Assembly (NCBI RefSeq): GCF_030160295.1
Contig: NZ_BSOB01000017.1
Span: 1 to 64,000, forward strand
Direction of reading: 5' to 3'
DNA: 64,000 bases
Source: Dyella acidisoli
GTDB taxonomy: Bacteria > Pseudomonadota > Gammaproteobacteria > Xanthomonadales > Rhodanobacteraceae
Part shown: positions 35,513 through 44,323 of the stretch, in pieces
Layout: every line of letters starts with the position of its first letter
Position numbering within the stretch: the stretch's first letter is position 1
The notes under the pieces: generated by a model
What the model was told of the DNA's origin: nothing
Databases searched by the model: none
Seen by the model: only the letters and a program-made list of their open reading frames with translations
Position numbers and translations under genes: made by a program

Positions 35513-36156
35513 TGCCCATGTCCGACATGACCATGACCGTAAGCGGGGGCAGTGGCGCGGAAGAGGCGCTGCGCTTCCACGTGGCCGAAGATCATCATCC
35601 GGAAAATGCCACGCTGTTGGGTTTCTGGCTGTACCTGATGAGCGACTGTCTGATCTTCGCCTGCCTGTTCGCTGCCTACGGTGTGCTGGGTCGTGAATAT
35701 GCCGGTGGGCCATCAGCGAAGGAGGTGTTGGAACTGCCGATCGTCGCACTGAACACCACGCTGCTGCTGCTGTCCTCGATCACCTATGGTTTTGCGGTGC
35801 TGGAGATGCAGCAAAATCGCCGCGGGCCGATGATGGCGTGGCTGATCGTTACGTGGTTCTTGGGCGCCGGCTTTATCTCACTGGAATTGACGGAGTTCAT
35901 GCACCTGGTGTCGATCGGTGCGGGTCCGGGGCGCAGTGCCTTCCTTTCCTCGTTCTTCACCCTGGTCGGCACGCACGGTTTGCATGTGACCAGCGGTTTG
36001 ATCTGGATGATCGTGCTGCTGGTGCAGGTGGGCAAAAAGGGCTTGATTCCCGCCAACAAGCGCCGGCTGATGTGCCTGTCGATGTTCTGGCACTTCCTTG
36101 ACGTGGTGTGGGTGGGCGTTTTCAGCTTCGTTTACCTGATGGGAGTGCTGTCATGA
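35512..36156 (+). CDS. cyoC: Cytochrome o ubiquinol oxidase subunit III
   Basis: 214 residues. The ATG at 35512 overlaps the cyoB stop (TGATG); a second ATG at 35518 has slightly better spacing from GGAG. Five membrane helices. ENATLLGFWLYLMSDCLIFA (about 26-45) and GTHGLHVTSGLIWMIVLLVQ (about 155-174) are family signatures. It is a structural subunit without redox centres. Confidence 0.96.
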   Translation: MPMSDMTMTVSGGSGAEEALRFHVAEDHHPENATLLGFWLYLMSDCLIFACLFAAYGVLGREYAGGPSAKEVLELPIVALNTTLLLLSSITYGFAVLEMQQNRRGPMMAWLIVTWFLGAGFISLELTEFMHLVSIGAGPGRSAFLSSFFTLVGTHGLHVTSGLIWMIVLLVQVGKKGLIPANKRRLMCLSMFWHFLDVVWVGVFSFVYLMGVLS

Positions 36157-36551
36157 GCGACCACACCCCGCATGCGCATGATGACGGTCATCACGAGCAC
36201 GCTCACGATGGTGTAGAGCAAATCCACGTCAGCCTTAAAGGCTACATGACAGGGTTCGCGGCAGCGGCCTTCCTCACCATTCTTCCGTTCTGGCTGGTGA
36301 TGTCCGGCGCGTTCTCCAAGACCGGTCCGGCCGACGCCTTCATCCTGTTATTTGCCGCGGTCCAGATCGTGGTGCACATGGTGTATTTCCTGCATCTAAA
36401 CGCGAAGTCCGAAGGTGGCTGGAACATGCTGGCTCTGGTGTTCACCATCGTGCTGGTGGTGATCACGCTGAGCGGATCGATCTGGATCATGTACCACCTC
36501 AACCAGAACATGATGCCGTCGATGATGAAGGACGTGCGGAGTTTGCCGTGA
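36153..36551 (+). CDS. cyoD: Cytochrome o ubiquinol oxidase subunit IV
   Basis: 132 residues from the ATG at 36153, which overlaps the cyoC stop (ATGA). A His-rich N-terminus (HTPHAHDDGHHEHAHDG) precedes three membrane helices: YMTGFAAAAFLTILPFWLVM, AFILLFAAVQIVVHMVYFLH and MLALVFTIVLVVITLSGSIW. The His-rich tail is longer than in E. coli CyoD and could bind metal, which is speculation. It assists assembly of the bo3 oxidase. No cyoE (heme O synthase) follows. Confidence 0.95.
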   Translation: MSDHTPHAHDDGHHEHAHDGVEQIHVSLKGYMTGFAAAAFLTILPFWLVMSGAFSKTGPADAFILLFAAVQIVVHMVYFLHLNAKSEGGWNMLALVFTIVLVVITLSGSIWIMYHLNQNMMPSMMKDVRSLP

Positions 36552-36612
36552 ACGTCGTCCCTTTTTTTTTCGAGAAGAGGGGGCATAGAAATCCTCGCTC
36601 TTGCCTTGCTGC

Positions 36613-36640
36613 CGTCATTCCCGCGAAAGCGGGAATGACG
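36613..36640. repeat. Single hairpin of the GTCATTCCCGC repeat family
   Basis: CGTCATTCCCGC-GAAA-GCGGGAATGACG is a perfect 12-base-pair stem with a GAAA tetraloop, between cyoD and the SURF1 gene. It is the half-unit of the paired elements at 13051 and 21298. Confidence 0.92.
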
Positions 36641-36711
36641 ACCTCGTGGTGTTACGTTTACGGTGTCGCAGCGTGAGATATCGGAGCCGATAAGATGCGA
36701 TCATTGTCGCC

Positions 36712-37482
36712 ATGGCTCTTCAAGACACTTCCCACTACGACGCGCCACGTGCTCCACGCGGCCCGGTTGCGCTAATTCTGCTCGCTTTATTGGCTGCAGC
36801 TCTTTTCACTGGTTTCATCTCCCTAGGCAACTGGCAAGTCCACCGGCTTGCCTGGAAGCGCGCACTTATCGCCCGCGTTGACTCACGCGTACACGCGCTG
36901 CCGATCGCGCTGCCTGCGCACGACCAATGGGCCGGGGTAACCGCCGAAAAGGACGAATATCTGCACGTCCGCCTCACCGGCGTGTTTCTGCATGAGCGCC
37001 AGACGCTGGTGTGGACAGCCACCGATGAAGGCAGCGGCTATTGGGTGATGACACCTTTGCGCTTGGCGGATGCCTCCATCGTGTTGGTTAATCGAGGCTT
37101 CGCTCCTGCGGACTGGTGCGGTCGCGACGGCCATTGCGTACCAGGACCAGCAGGTGAGGTAACGGTGACGGGCTTGCTGCGCATGTCTGAAGCCCCTACG
37201 TTGTTTCGCCACAACGATTCGGCGCACAACAGCTGGTATACGCGCGACGTGGCCGCGATAGCCACCGCTCGCGGCCTGCACGACGTGGCGCCTTATTTCG
37301 TGGATGCGGATGCAGCGTCGGGGAGCAGTGGCCAGTGGCCGGAAGGTGGCAAGACGGTGATCAACTTTCCCAACAATCACCTTAGCTATCTGATCACCTG
37401 GTACTTGCTTGCGCTGATGGTGTTGGGCGCGAGTATGTATGTTGGTTACGACGAGTATCGCTTACGTCGTAGGTTGGGTTAG
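36712..37482 (+). CDS. SURF1 family oxidase assembly protein
   Basis: 256 residues with the two-helix SURF1 layout: an N-terminal membrane segment (about 18-42) followed by SLGNWQVHRLAWKRALI, a soluble core with VLVNRGFAPAD (about 122-132), and NFPNNHLSYLITWYLLALMV at the C-terminal helix (about 219-238). The C-terminal NNHLSYAxTW pattern is a family hallmark. SURF1 proteins help insert heme into heme-copper oxidases. It lies 160 bases after cyoD, past a repeat hairpin. Confidence 0.92.
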   Translation: MALQDTSHYDAPRAPRGPVALILLALLAAALFTGFISLGNWQVHRLAWKRALIARVDSRVHALPIALPAHDQWAGVTAEKDEYLHVRLTGVFLHERQTLVWTATDEGSGYWVMTPLRLADASIVLVNRGFAPADWCGRDGHCVPGPAGEVTVTGLLRMSEAPTLFRHNDSAHNSWYTRDVAAIATARGLHDVAPYFVDADAASGSSGQWPEGGKTVINFPNNHLSYLITWYLLALMVLGASMYVGYDEYRLRRRLG

Positions 37483-37514
37483 CGCAGCGTAAACCAACAA
37501 TGCCGTTGGAACAT

Positions 37515-37552
37515 GTTGGGTTACCCCCGGATCAAGTCCGGGGTAACCCAAC
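37515..37552. terminator. Long hairpin between SURF1 and tetR genes
   Basis: GTTGGGTTACCCCCGGA (37515-37531) pairs with TCCGGGGTAACCCAAC (37537-37552) with one bulged base and a five-base loop. The convergent stops lie at 37482 and 37553. The partial extra copy GGGTTAGCGCAGCG with TAAACCAAC at 37476-37500 suggests a dispersed repeat doing duty as a bidirectional terminator. Confidence 0.7.
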
Positions 37553-38185
37553 CTACTTAGTCTGCTTCGCCTGCAAACCAAAAAACGTTGCAGTGAAGAT
37601 CGTGCTCAGTACAGATCCGGTGGCCTCATCGGACATTTCGTTCGGCATGCTCATGTTGAAGTAAAGCATGCCGTCGATCAGCGCCATCATCGCCAGCGCG
37701 AGGTCAGTAGGTGGCGTGGATGATGGCTGCAGCCCCATGCGCTGATCGAACAGCGTAATGAAGCTGGCGATCATGTCGCGCTTTTCCAGGCACAGCGTGT
37801 TCATGCGCTGGCGGAATTTGGTATCGCGTACCGCATGCAACCGCGCCTCGGCCCACAGCACGTAGCTGTTGTGATCGCGATAGCACTGGCCATAGAACTG
37901 GGCCAACTGCATTTGCAGGGCTTCGTTCGAAAGATCCGCGTCCAGTAGCTGCTGCAGATCCTCCTGGACGTGGCCGTGATCGCGCTTGAGCAGCTCGATG
38001 AACAGGTCAGCCTTGCTCTTGAAGTTCGAGTAGAACGCGCCACGGGTGTAGCCGGCATGTCCGGCGATGTCTTCGACGCTGGTGCCGCTCAGGCCTTTTT
38101 TCACGATAACCGCCACCGCCGCGTCCATGAGGCGCGTGCGGGTCTGTTCGCGGCTTTCTTCCCGGGTAAGTCGTTTGCGTGACAT
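37553..38185 (-). CDS. TetR family repressor, probable regulator of the RND pump
   Basis: 210 residues from the ATG at 38185. An N-terminal TetR HTH occupies about residues 11-58, with TSVEDIAGHAGYTRGAFYSN (about 36-55) as the recognition region and FKSKADLF after it. The C-terminal ligand domain resembles the AcrR/TtgR group in length. It is divergent from an RND efflux operon and a perfect palindrome lies 36 bases upstream of its start, so autoregulation and control of the pump are likely. Confidence 0.92.
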   Translation of the reverse strand: MSRKRLTREESREQTRTRLMDAAVAVIVKKGLSGTSVEDIAGHAGYTRGAFYSNFKSKADLFIELLKRDHGHVQEDLQQLLDADLSNEALQMQLAQFYGQCYRDHNSYVLWAEARLHAVRDTKFRQRMNTLCLEKRDMIASFITLFDQRMGLQPSSTPPTDLALAMMALIDGMLYFNMSMPNEMSDEATGSVLSTIFTATFFGLQAKQTK

Positions 38186-38220
38186 GCGCCACTTTACCAC
38201 GACGAATGGCACGTGTATCT

Positions 38221-38238
38221 AAATACATAGTTGTATTT
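38221..38238. promoter_or_regulatory. Palindromic operator between tetR and the efflux operon
   Basis: AAATACATAGTTGTATTT is a perfect 7-base inverted repeat (AAATACA/TGTATTT) with a four-base centre, in an AT-rich block that stands out in this GC-rich DNA. Its size and place fit a TetR-family operator covering both divergent promoters. Confidence 0.75.
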
Positions 38239-38304
38239 GAATTCGTATATGGATTAGAGTCCAGCGCTGTATTAACGATCCCCTCAATTCCCCAGGAGCG
38301 GTCT

Positions 38305-39429
38305 GTGAGTCATCCATCTTTCCCCGGGCCGCGCGGGCTGGCGCGGCACGCCTGGCTGCCGCTTGCCGCGGCCATGTGCCTGATTTTGCTGGCTGGCTGC
38401 GGCCGGAAAGCGCCCGATGCGGACGCCGCCGTGCCGGTGATCGCCATGCCCGTGAAGGCCACCGATGGCTCGATAGCGGGCCGTTTCCCAGGTGAAGTAC
38501 ATGCGCGCTATGAGATGCCGGTGTCGTTCCGCATGGCGGGGCGACTGATCGAACGCTATGTCGACCCGGGCGAGCAGGTGAAACAGGGCCAGCCGCTGGC
38601 GCTGCTCGATCCGGCCGATCCCAGTCAGGAGTTGTCCTATGCCAAGGCAGTGCTGGATGCGGCCGAGCATCGCCTGCTGTTCGCCACCCAGCAGCGTGAT
38701 CGTGACGAAGCGCAGTTCAAGCAGAACCTGATCAGCCAGTTGCAACTGCAGCAGACGCAGGACAGCTACGCCTCCGCGCTGGCAGGCCGCGACCAGGCTA
38801 GGCAGCAATACAAACTGGCACAGAGCACCACGCTGGTGGCGGATCACGACGGCATCATCACCAGCCGCCAAGCCGAAGTGGGGCAGGTGCTTGCTGCGGG
38901 GCAGACGGTGTTCGGCTTCGCTCAGTCGGGTGAGCGCGAAGTGTACGTCGACGTCTCGGAAAGCCGCGTCGGCGACATCGCCATCGGCCGAGCGGCGACG
39001 GTGACGCTGCCTGCATTGCCGGGACATACGTATGCAGCACGCGTTCGCGAAATTGCACCAGCGGCCGATGCGCAGTCGCGCACGTATCTGGTGAAGCTGA
39101 CCGTCGATCACGCCGATGCATCGTTGCAGCTCGGCATGACGGCCGATGTTGCGCTGGAAGGCGTTAAATCGTCCGACAGTGCGATCACGATTCCGGCCAC
39201 TGCGCTGTTCCATCAGGGCGAGCATCCAGCGGTGTGGGTAGTGCAGCCGAGCGATTCCAAGTTGGATCTGCGTCCAGTCACCGTCGCGCGCTACGGCGAA
39301 CATGACGTGTTGATCACCGAAGGTTTGAAAGCGGGCGAGCGCATTGTGATGCAGGGTGTGCACGCGGTGTCCGCAGGCGAAAAAGTGACACCGATTGCGC
39401 CGCCTCATCCTGAGGACGCACCGCAATGA
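38305..39429 (+). CDS. RND efflux periplasmic adaptor (membrane fusion) lipoprotein
   Basis: 374 residues from the GTG at 38305, chosen because AGGAG lies 6 bases upstream and the residues further upstream are not family-like. The signal ends in LLAGC, so the protein is lipidated. RLIERYVDPGEQVKQGQPLALL (two pieces of the lipoyl domain, about 80-101) and a helical hairpin (about 110-175) lead to the second lipoyl half (STTLVADHDGIITSRQAEVG) and a beta-barrel. It links pump and outer membrane channel. Its stop overlaps the pump gene (ATGA). Confidence 0.93.
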   Translation: MSHPSFPGPRGLARHAWLPLAAAMCLILLAGCGRKAPDADAAVPVIAMPVKATDGSIAGRFPGEVHARYEMPVSFRMAGRLIERYVDPGEQVKQGQPLALLDPADPSQELSYAKAVLDAAEHRLLFATQQRDRDEAQFKQNLISQLQLQQTQDSYASALAGRDQARQQYKLAQSTTLVADHDGIITSRQAEVGQVLAAGQTVFGFAQSGEREVYVDVSESRVGDIAIGRAATVTLPALPGHTYAARVREIAPAADAQSRTYLVKLTVDHADASLQLGMTADVALEGVKSSDSAITIPATALFHQGEHPAVWVVQPSDSKLDLRPVTVARYGEHDVLITEGLKAGERIVMQGVHAVSAGEKVTPIAPPHPEDAPQ

Positions 39430-42400
39430 GCCACGAGGAACGCTTCAATCTTTCCGCGTGGACTTTGCGCCATCAGTCGCTGGTGTTCTTTCTGATGGGG
39501 CTGATCGCGCTGTTCGGTCTGCTGTCGTACAAGAATCTCTCGCAGTCGGAAGATCCGCCGTTCACCTTCAAGGTGATGGTGATCCAGACGTTCTGGCCAG
39601 GCGCAACCGCCAAGCAAGTGCAAGAGGAGATCACCGATCGCATCGGCCGCAAATTGCAGGAAACGCCGAATATCGACTTTTTACGCAGCTATTCGCGTCC
39701 TGGCGAATCGTTGATCTTCTTCAACATCAAGGATTCCGCGCCCGCCGCGGTCGTGCCTGAAACCTGGTATCAGGTGCGCAAGAAAGTCGGCGACATGGCC
39801 GCGCAGTTGCCGCAAGGCGTGCAGGGGCCGTTCTTCAATGACGAGTTCGGTGACGTCTACACCAATATTTACGCGCTGGAAGGCGAGGGCTACACGCCCG
39901 CTCAGTTGCACGATTACGCCGATCAGCTGCGCGTGGAACTGCTGCGTGTGCAGGGCCTCGCCAAGGTCGATTACTTTGGTGATCAGAACCAGCACATCTA
40001 CATCGATGTCGCGAATGCGAAGCTGGCCAAGCTCGGCATCAGCCCGCAGCAGATCGGGCAGGCGATCAACGATCAAAATGCGGTGGCGTCGACCGGTGTG
40101 TTGACCACGGCCGACGATCGCGTATTCGTGCGCCCGAGCGGTCAGTTGGACGATCTCGATGCGCTGGCCAATACGCTGCTGCACATCAACGGCAAGAGCT
40201 TCCGCCTAGGCGACATCGCGACCATCAAGCGCGGCTACGATGATCCGCCCAGCCAAACGATGCGCTTCATGGGCAAGCAGGTGCTTGGCATCGGTGTCAC
40301 GATGCAAACAGGTGGCGACGTGATCCATCTGGGCGAGGCGCTGGACAAGAAGATCGGCGATCTGCAGAAACGCCTGCCTGCGGGTTTGACGCTATCGGAA
40401 GTGACCAGCATGCCGCATGCGGTCTCGCATTCCGTGGACGACTTCTTGGAATCGGTGGCCGAAGCCGTGGGGATCGTGCTGCTGGTGAGCTTGCTGAGCC
40501 TAGGCTTCCGCACCGGCATGGTGGTGGTGATTTCCATCCCCTTCGTGCTTGCGGCGACCGCGTTGTGCATGGACATGCTCGGCATTGGCTTGCACAAAGT
40601 CTCGCTGGGCACGCTGGTGCTGGCGCTGGGCTTGCTGGTCGACGACGCGATTATCGCGGTGGAAATGATGTCGGTAAAGCTGGAGCAGGGCTGGGGACGC
40701 GTGCGTGCTGCCGCGTTTGCCTATACCAGCACCGCGTTTCCGATGTTGACCGGCACGCTGGTGACGGTGTCGGGCTTCCTGCCGATCGCCTTGGCCAAGT
40801 CGAGTACGGGCGAATACACGCGCTCGATTTTTGAAGTCTCGGCGATTGCACTGCTGGTGTCGTGGTTGGCGGCGGTGATTGTGATTCCGCTGCTCGGCTA
40901 CCACATGCTTCCGGAGCACCACGAGCGCGCCAAGCCGGGCCAGGAATGGTGGGCGCGATTCCTGCCAAGGCGCTGGAATGAAGCGCGTGCCGCCAAAGCT
41001 GTGCAGCCGGTGCATAACGGTGAAGAAATCGAGATCTATGACACCGCGTTCTATCGCCGCTTTCGTGGCTGGTTGGATGCCTGTCTGCGGAATCGCTGGC
41101 TGGTGTTGGCCTCGACGGTAGTGCTGTTTGTGATCGCCATGGCTGGCTTCGCCTTGGTGCCCAAGCAGTTCTTCCCGAGCTCTGATCGCCCGGAATTGCT
41201 GGTCGATCTGCGTTTGCCGGAAGGTGCCTCGTACGCAGCGACGCTACGTGAAACTCAACGCTTCGAAACGGTGCTGAAGGATCGCAAGGAAATCATCAAC
41301 TTCGTCAGCTTCGTCGGCAGTGGTGCGCCACGTTTTTACCTGCCGCTGGATCAGCAGTTGGCGCAACCCAACTTTGCGCAGTTCGTGATCACCACAAAGG
41401 ATGTGAAGGAGCGCGAGCTGCTGGCAAGTTTCCTCGAAGGTGAACTGAAGCGTGACTTCACTGCGGTGCGCACGCGCGTCAGTCGTCTGGAAAACGGTCC
41501 GCCCGTGGGCTTCCCGGTGCAGTTCCGTGTGGAAGGTGACGATATCGCCAAGGTGCGCGGCATTGCCGAGCAAGTGGCGACAGTGATGCGCGCCAATCCC
41601 GATACCACCAACGTGCAGTTCGATTGGGATGAACCGGCCGAACGCTCGGTACGTTTCGAGGTGGATCAATTCAAGGCGCGGCAGTTGGGTCTTACTTCGC
41701 AGGACATCGCCAACTTCCTCGCGATGAATCTGTCGGGCACCACGGTGACGCAGTTCCGTGAGCGCGACAAGCTGATTGCGGTGGACTTGCGTAGCGAACA
41801 CGGCGACCGTGTTCACCCGGATCAGATCGAACGGTTGGCGATTCCCACTTCCAGCGGTACGGCGATTCCGCTCGCGCAGCTGGGTCACGTGAGCTACGGA
41901 CTGGAATATGGCGTGATCTGGGAACGTGATCGCCAGCCGTCGATCATCGTGCAATCCGACACGCGCAATGGCGCACAGGGGTTGGACGTTACCAATACCG
42001 TCGACAAGAAGCTTGCCGATATCCGTAGCCATCTGCCGGTCGGTTACCGCATCGAAGTGGGCGGATCGGTGGAGCAGAATGCGAAAGGCCAGAATTCAGT
42101 GAACGAGCAGATGCCGGTGTTGTTGGTGGCTGTGCTGGTATTGCTGATGATTCAGCTGCAAAGCGTCGGCCGCACTTTCATGGTGGTGCTGACTGCGCCG
42201 CTGGGATTGATCGGCGTGATCCTCGCGCTGCTGCTGTTCCATCAGCCGTATGGCTTCGTGGCCATGCTCGGGACGATCGCCATGTTCGGCATCATTATGC
42301 GCAACTCGGTGATTCTGGTGGACCAGATCGAGCAGGATATTCGCGCCGGTCATCCGCGTTGGGAAGCGATCGTCGGCGCGACCGTGCGGCGCTTCCGGCC

Positions 42401-42602
42401 GATCACGTTGACTGCAGCGGCGGCTGTGCTCGCGCTGATTCCGCTGTTGCGCAGCAACTTCTTCGGCCCAATGGCGACGGCACTGATGGGCGGCATTACC
42501 GTCGCCACCGTGCTCACCCTGTTCTATCTGCCAGCGCTGTATGCCGCGTGGTTCCGCGTGCGCGCCGATGAACCTGCAACCGAACCGGAGGCTGCAACAT
42601 GA
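39426..42602 (+). CDS. RND efflux pump, inner membrane permease (AcrB/MexB superfamily)
   Basis: 1058 residues with the duplicated RND layout: 12 helices and two large periplasmic loops. The proton-relay aspartates appear in LGLLVDDAIIAVEMM (about residues 402-416, corresponding to D407-D408 of AcrB). FTFKVMVIQTFWPGATAKQV at the first loop is typical of the MexK/VexF-like subgroup more than AcrB itself. The gene overlaps its neighbours by ATGA at both ends, so one translationally coupled operon. Substrates are unknown. Confidence 0.95.
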   Translation: MSHEERFNLSAWTLRHQSLVFFLMGLIALFGLLSYKNLSQSEDPPFTFKVMVIQTFWPGATAKQVQEEITDRIGRKLQETPNIDFLRSYSRPGESLIFFNIKDSAPAAVVPETWYQVRKKVGDMAAQLPQGVQGPFFNDEFGDVYTNIYALEGEGYTPAQLHDYADQLRVELLRVQGLAKVDYFGDQNQHIYIDVANAKLAKLGISPQQIGQAINDQNAVASTGVLTTADDRVFVRPSGQLDDLDALANTLLHINGKSFRLGDIATIKRGYDDPPSQTMRFMGKQVLGIGVTMQTGGDVIHLGEALDKKIGDLQKRLPAGLTLSEVTSMPHAVSHSVDDFLESVAEAVGIVLLVSLLSLGFRTGMVVVISIPFVLAATALCMDMLGIGLHKVSLGTLVLALGLLVDDAIIAVEMMSVKLEQGWGRVRAAAFAYTSTAFPMLTGTLVTVSGFLPIALAKSSTGEYTRSIFEVSAIALLVSWLAAVIVIPLLGYHMLPEHHERAKPGQEWWARFLPRRWNEARAAKAVQPVHNGEEIEIYDTAFYRRFRGWLDACLRNRWLVLASTVVLFVIAMAGFALVPKQFFPSSDRPELLVDLRLPEGASYAATLRETQRFETVLKDRKEIINFVSFVGSGAPRFYLPLDQQLAQPNFAQFVITTKDVKERELLASFLEGELKRDFTAVRTRVSRLENGPPVGFPVQFRVEGDDIAKVRGIAEQVATVMRANPDTTNVQFDWDEPAERSVRFEVDQFKARQLGLTSQDIANFLAMNLSGTTVTQFRERDKLIAVDLRSEHGDRVHPDQIERLAIPTSSGTAIPLAQLGHVSYGLEYGVIWERDRQPSIIVQSDTRNGAQGLDVTNTVDKKLADIRSHLPVGYRIEVGGSVEQNAKGQNSVNEQMPVLLVAVLVLLMIQLQSVGRTFMVVLTAPLGLIGVILALLLFHQPYGFVAMLGTIAMFGIIMRNSVILVDQIEQDIRAGHPRWEAIVGATVRRFRPITLTAAAAVLALIPLLRSNFFGPMATALMGGITVATVLTLFYLPALYAAWFRVRADEPATEPEAAT

Positions 42603-44074
42603 GGCCTGCAATCATGATCATTCCAGCGCTGCGTATGACGGCGTTGATGGCGGCGCTGAGCTTGGCCGGCTGTGCTTTCGCACCGCCCGCCAAACCGCCA
42701 GCTTCACCTTCGCCGGCGCACTACACGGCCGAGCCCACGCCTGCCGACAGCGCGAAAGTGGATGGCGTAGCGCAGCACTTCAGCTTGGGCGAACGCGCCG
42801 TGCCGGAATGGTGGCGCGAGTATGGCAACGACACGCTCAATGCCTGGGTGGAAGAGGGGCTGAGGAACAATCCTTCGCTGACGTCGACCAAGCACACGCT
42901 GGAAGCCGCGCATCAGCTGCTGCGCGCGCAGATCGGCGCCAACATGCTGCCGTCACTGGATGCGCAGGCGCAGAGCAGTCGTCAGCGTGCCTTGGGCTTC
43001 CCCAGTTTCGGACCGCCGACCAATCTCTACGATGTTTACGCCGGGCAGCTGGCGCTTAGCTACAACTTCGATGTGTTCGGCGCGACACGGCACGGTATCG
43101 AGCAGACGGCGGCGCAGGTCGATCAGCAATCCTACGAGTTCGATGCGGCTAAGCGCAGTTTGGCGGCGAACATCGTGATCGCAGCGATCAACGCCGCTTC
43201 GCTGGAAGAACAGGTTCGCACGACCGAGCAGCTTTCCAAGCTGGCACACCAGCAGGCCGATTTGACCGTGCACGCGCACGGACTGGGTGCCGCATCGCAA
43301 GATGACGTGCTGAGCCTGCAGCAGCAGGCGGCAAGCGTCGACACTTCCTTGCCGCCGCTGCGCGCCCAGGCGCAAAAGGCCAGGCACGCCTTGGCCGTGT
43401 TGCTGGGACGCACACCGGATCAAGCGCCGGCGAATTTGACGCTGTCGGATCTGCATCTACCGGAAAACGTGCCAGTGAGCGTGCCGTCCGATTTGCTGCA
43501 TCAACGACCAGACATTTTGGCTGCCGAAGCCGCGGTGCACGCCGCGTCTGCGAAAGTGGGCGTGGCGACGGCGAACCTGTTTCCGCAGATCTCGCTGTCG
43601 GCCACGCTAGGTACGGAGGGGTTCAAGCCCTCAAGCCTGTTCACCAGTGCGGGTTCGGTGTGGAGCGCTGGGCTTTCGCTGACGCAGCCGATCTTCCACG
43701 GCGGCGAGTTGATTGCGAAACGCAAAGCGGCCATCGCGAGCTACAACGCGTCGATCGCGGACTATCAGCAGACGGTGCTCAACGCGTTCCAGAACGTCGC
43801 CGATACGTTGACGGCGTTGGACCAGGACGCCTTGACGCTGCAAGCTGCGCACGTGCAGGCGGAGTCGGCACGGCAATCCTTCGGCAATGCGGATGCGCGT
43901 TATCGCCTGGGGGCGGTTTCTTATCCATCGATGGTGCTGAGTGAGCAGCATTGGCAGAACGCGCGATTGACGGAGATCCAGGCAAGGGCGGCACGTCTGG
44001 CGGATACGGCGGCGTTGTTTCAGGCGATGGGGACGCCGCAGGGTACGGCGCTGGCTGAAAAATCGCGGCGTTGA
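42599..44074 (+). CDS. Outer membrane efflux lipoprotein, OprM/NodT family
   Basis: 491 residues. A signal with lipobox LAGC (about residues 22-25) shows lipidation. Two OEP repeats follow: the first near ALNAW-like ntlnaWVEEGLRNNPSL (about 78-95) with DVFGATRHGIEQTAAQVDQQ (about 159-178), the second with LLHQRPDILAAEAAVHAASA (about 298-317), a strong NodT signature. It is the outer channel of the tripartite pump encoded here. It is followed by a repeat pair at 44139-44225. Confidence 0.93.
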   Translation: MRPAIMIIPALRMTALMAALSLAGCAFAPPAKPPASPSPAHYTAEPTPADSAKVDGVAQHFSLGERAVPEWWREYGNDTLNAWVEEGLRNNPSLTSTKHTLEAAHQLLRAQIGANMLPSLDAQAQSSRQRALGFPSFGPPTNLYDVYAGQLALSYNFDVFGATRHGIEQTAAQVDQQSYEFDAAKRSLAANIVIAAINAASLEEQVRTTEQLSKLAHQQADLTVHAHGLGAASQDDVLSLQQQAASVDTSLPPLRAQAQKARHALAVLLGRTPDQAPANLTLSDLHLPENVPVSVPSDLLHQRPDILAAEAAVHAASAKVGVATANLFPQISLSATLGTEGFKPSSLFTSAGSVWSAGLSLTQPIFHGGELIAKRKAAIASYNASIADYQQTVLNAFQNVADTLTALDQDALTLQAAHVQAESARQSFGNADARYRLGAVSYPSMVLSEQHWQNARLTEIQARAARLADTAALFQAMGTPQGTALAEKSRR

Positions 44075-44138
44075 AGGTGGACTCTGTCCCTTCAGGTAGT
44101 AGATATCTATACAACTTCGCCAAGCGTTTGCTTATACC

Positions 44139-44225
44139 TTACCGTCGCCCCGGCGAAGGCCGGGGCCTAGTGACTTTGACGATCTACAAGTCGCTGGGTC
44201 CCGGCCTTCGCCGGGACGACGGTAA
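44139..44225. repeat. Inverted pair of TTACCGTCG-CCCCGGC repeats
   Basis: TTACCGTCGCCCCGGCGAAG (from 44139) is mirrored by CTTCGCCGGGACGACGGTAA (to 44225) around a 47-base spacer, with one base difference. Each arm has its own hairpin (CCCCGGC-GAAG-GCCGGGG on the left). Overall plan matches the 13051 and 21298 elements, but the sequence is a distinct subfamily. It follows the efflux operon and may terminate it. Confidence 0.85.
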
Positions 44226-44323
44226 GGTAGGGCGAAGCTTTACGGACAGTTATGCCTTCTAGGAGTGGCCCCGTTCAGTCCATTTCAAAATCCCAAAGCT
44301 GAAACGTCTCAGAGGGGAACTGC

